From Prorocentrum cordatum (lineage: Eukaryota; Sar; Dinophyceae; Prorocentrales; Prorocentraceae), in the NCBI GenBank assembly GCA_963575745.1, contig CAUYUJ010020540.1, positions 62,001-126,000 on the forward strand: a stretch of DNA of 64,000 nucleotides, in the 5' to 3' direction. The notes beneath the pieces are model-generated. The model was not told the origin of the DNA. It ran no database searches and saw nothing but the letters and a program-made list of their open reading frames with translations. Below, piece after piece: positions 63,901 through 64,000 of this stretch (position 1 is its first letter; each line of letters starts with the position of its first letter). Made by a program: the position numbers and the translations under genes.

Positions 63901-64000
63901 TGCCGGCGACGAGAAGCGGCCGCCGCGGGCGCGCGACATCGCGCAGAGGCTGTTGGACGAGTGGCGACCAGGGCGGACAACCCGGTGACGTTCAATAAGG
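51910..64000 (+). pseudogene. Second Helitron-like Rep/helicase gene, decayed, 3' end outside window
   Basis: Same protein as the left copy but broken. Starting at ATG 51910 I find: a +2 frameshift at ~52207 (CT doubled), a -1 at ~53705, nonsense TAG at 56576-56578 and TAA at 57050-57052 (GAG and AAA in the intact copy), -1 at ~57200 (CCCC to CCC), -1 at ~57432, -1 at ~63665, and TAG at 63815-63817 (TTG in the intact copy). Between lesions the domains are well kept: papain-like region (~52480-52790), HA-like repeats (~53210-53960), C2H2 finger (~57081-57150), DUF6570-like domain (~57510-58440), FPYGDG (~59252) to RGGIHPHIHLW (~60109-60141), and HYQTDYTTK (~62131-62157). The helicase and USP regions lie at or beyond the window end. 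Fragments could still be translated, but a full-length product is not possible without repair. Confidence 0.9.

Larger units (their letters stand above)
50755..64000 (+). repeat. Right arm of the inverted repeat (continues beyond window)
   Basis: Colinear with the left arm in inverted orientation. In a ~180-bp sample compared by eye (59696-59877 against ~39955-40135) I counted about nine substitutions, so identity there is ~95%. By symmetry the partner of the left ORF end would fall near 68.6 kb. Confidence 0.9.

Noticed and set aside
35890-64000. Inverted repeat as an assembly or library fold-back artefact
   Set aside because: The arms differ by ~5% in the sample checked, have several different indels and nonsense changes, and have different microsatellite lengths and flanks. 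A fold-back copy of one molecule would not show this. Long-read confirmation of the spacer is still desirable.
51910-64000. Alternative genetic code or programmed frameshifting to explain breaks in the right copy
   Set aside because: Breaks include TAG, TAA and several different indels at sites where the left copy has ordinary sense codons and no shared slippery motif. Simple decay is enough.
1-64000. Spliced-leader genes or relics that would confirm a dinoflagellate
   Set aside because: I found no CCGTAGCCATTTTGGCTCAAG-like sequence (the recurring CCAAAACCCGG of module C shares only a few bases). The host assignment therefore stays an inference.

Overview
The window looks like nuclear DNA of a large-genome protist, most probably a dinoflagellate. 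This is an inference from intronless giant transposon ORFs, very high GC in the coding parts, low-complexity Glu/Asp/Gly/Ala tracts, CA-rich microsatellites and dense repeats. There are no operons, no bacterial-type genes, and no rRNA, tRNA or spliced-leader gene that I can recognise. Everything coding here appears to belong to transposable elements.

Left end (1-4.57 kb): a non-LTR (LINE) retrotransposon on the minus strand. A coiled-coil ORF1 (2847-4244) is followed, in the same reading frame and after a single TGA, by an uninterrupted endonuclease/reverse-transcriptase frame. That frame stays open for 948 codons and leaves the window at base 1.

Middle (4.57-28.69 kb): about 24 kb without genes. 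It is a mosaic of tandem ~177-bp satellite monomers, punctuated by about 26 copies of a short GC hairpin, a ~300-bp AT-richer module (here B), a GC-rich module with long perfect or near-perfect palindromes (here C), and a recurring end cassette (here E). Every hairpin copy starts at the same junction (A|CTGG or A|CTAG). Read on the reverse strand, this resembles a Helitron 3' end: hairpin, then C(T/C)AG, then T. From 28.69 to 31.12 kb is a CA-rich microsatellite block carrying three GC-rich inserts spaced 611-615 bp apart.

Right half (31.2-64 kb): a head-to-head inverted pair of giant Helitron-like elements. The left copy (minus strand, 47971-31247) is one open frame of 5,574 codons. It encodes, in order, a papain-fold-like N-terminus, helicase-associated-like repeats, acidic tracts, zinc motifs, a DUF6570-like domain, a Helitron Rep (HUH plus a two-tyrosine motif), a PIF1/RecD-type helicase and a complete USP-type deubiquitinase domain. 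The right copy (plus strand, ~51910 to beyond 64000) is the same gene, about 5% diverged in one sample aligned by eye. It is broken by at least five frameshifts and three nonsense codons. The copies are separated by a 1.5-2 kb spacer whose symmetry axis (about 49.92-49.99 kb) falls at or beside a duplicated palindromic 33-mer. The spacer also holds one A hairpin and an inverted C module like those of the left array.

Together the window reads as a nest of mobile DNA: an apparently intact autonomous Helitron-like gene, its decayed inverted partner, short elements with Helitron-like termini that it might mobilise, and an unrelated LINE.
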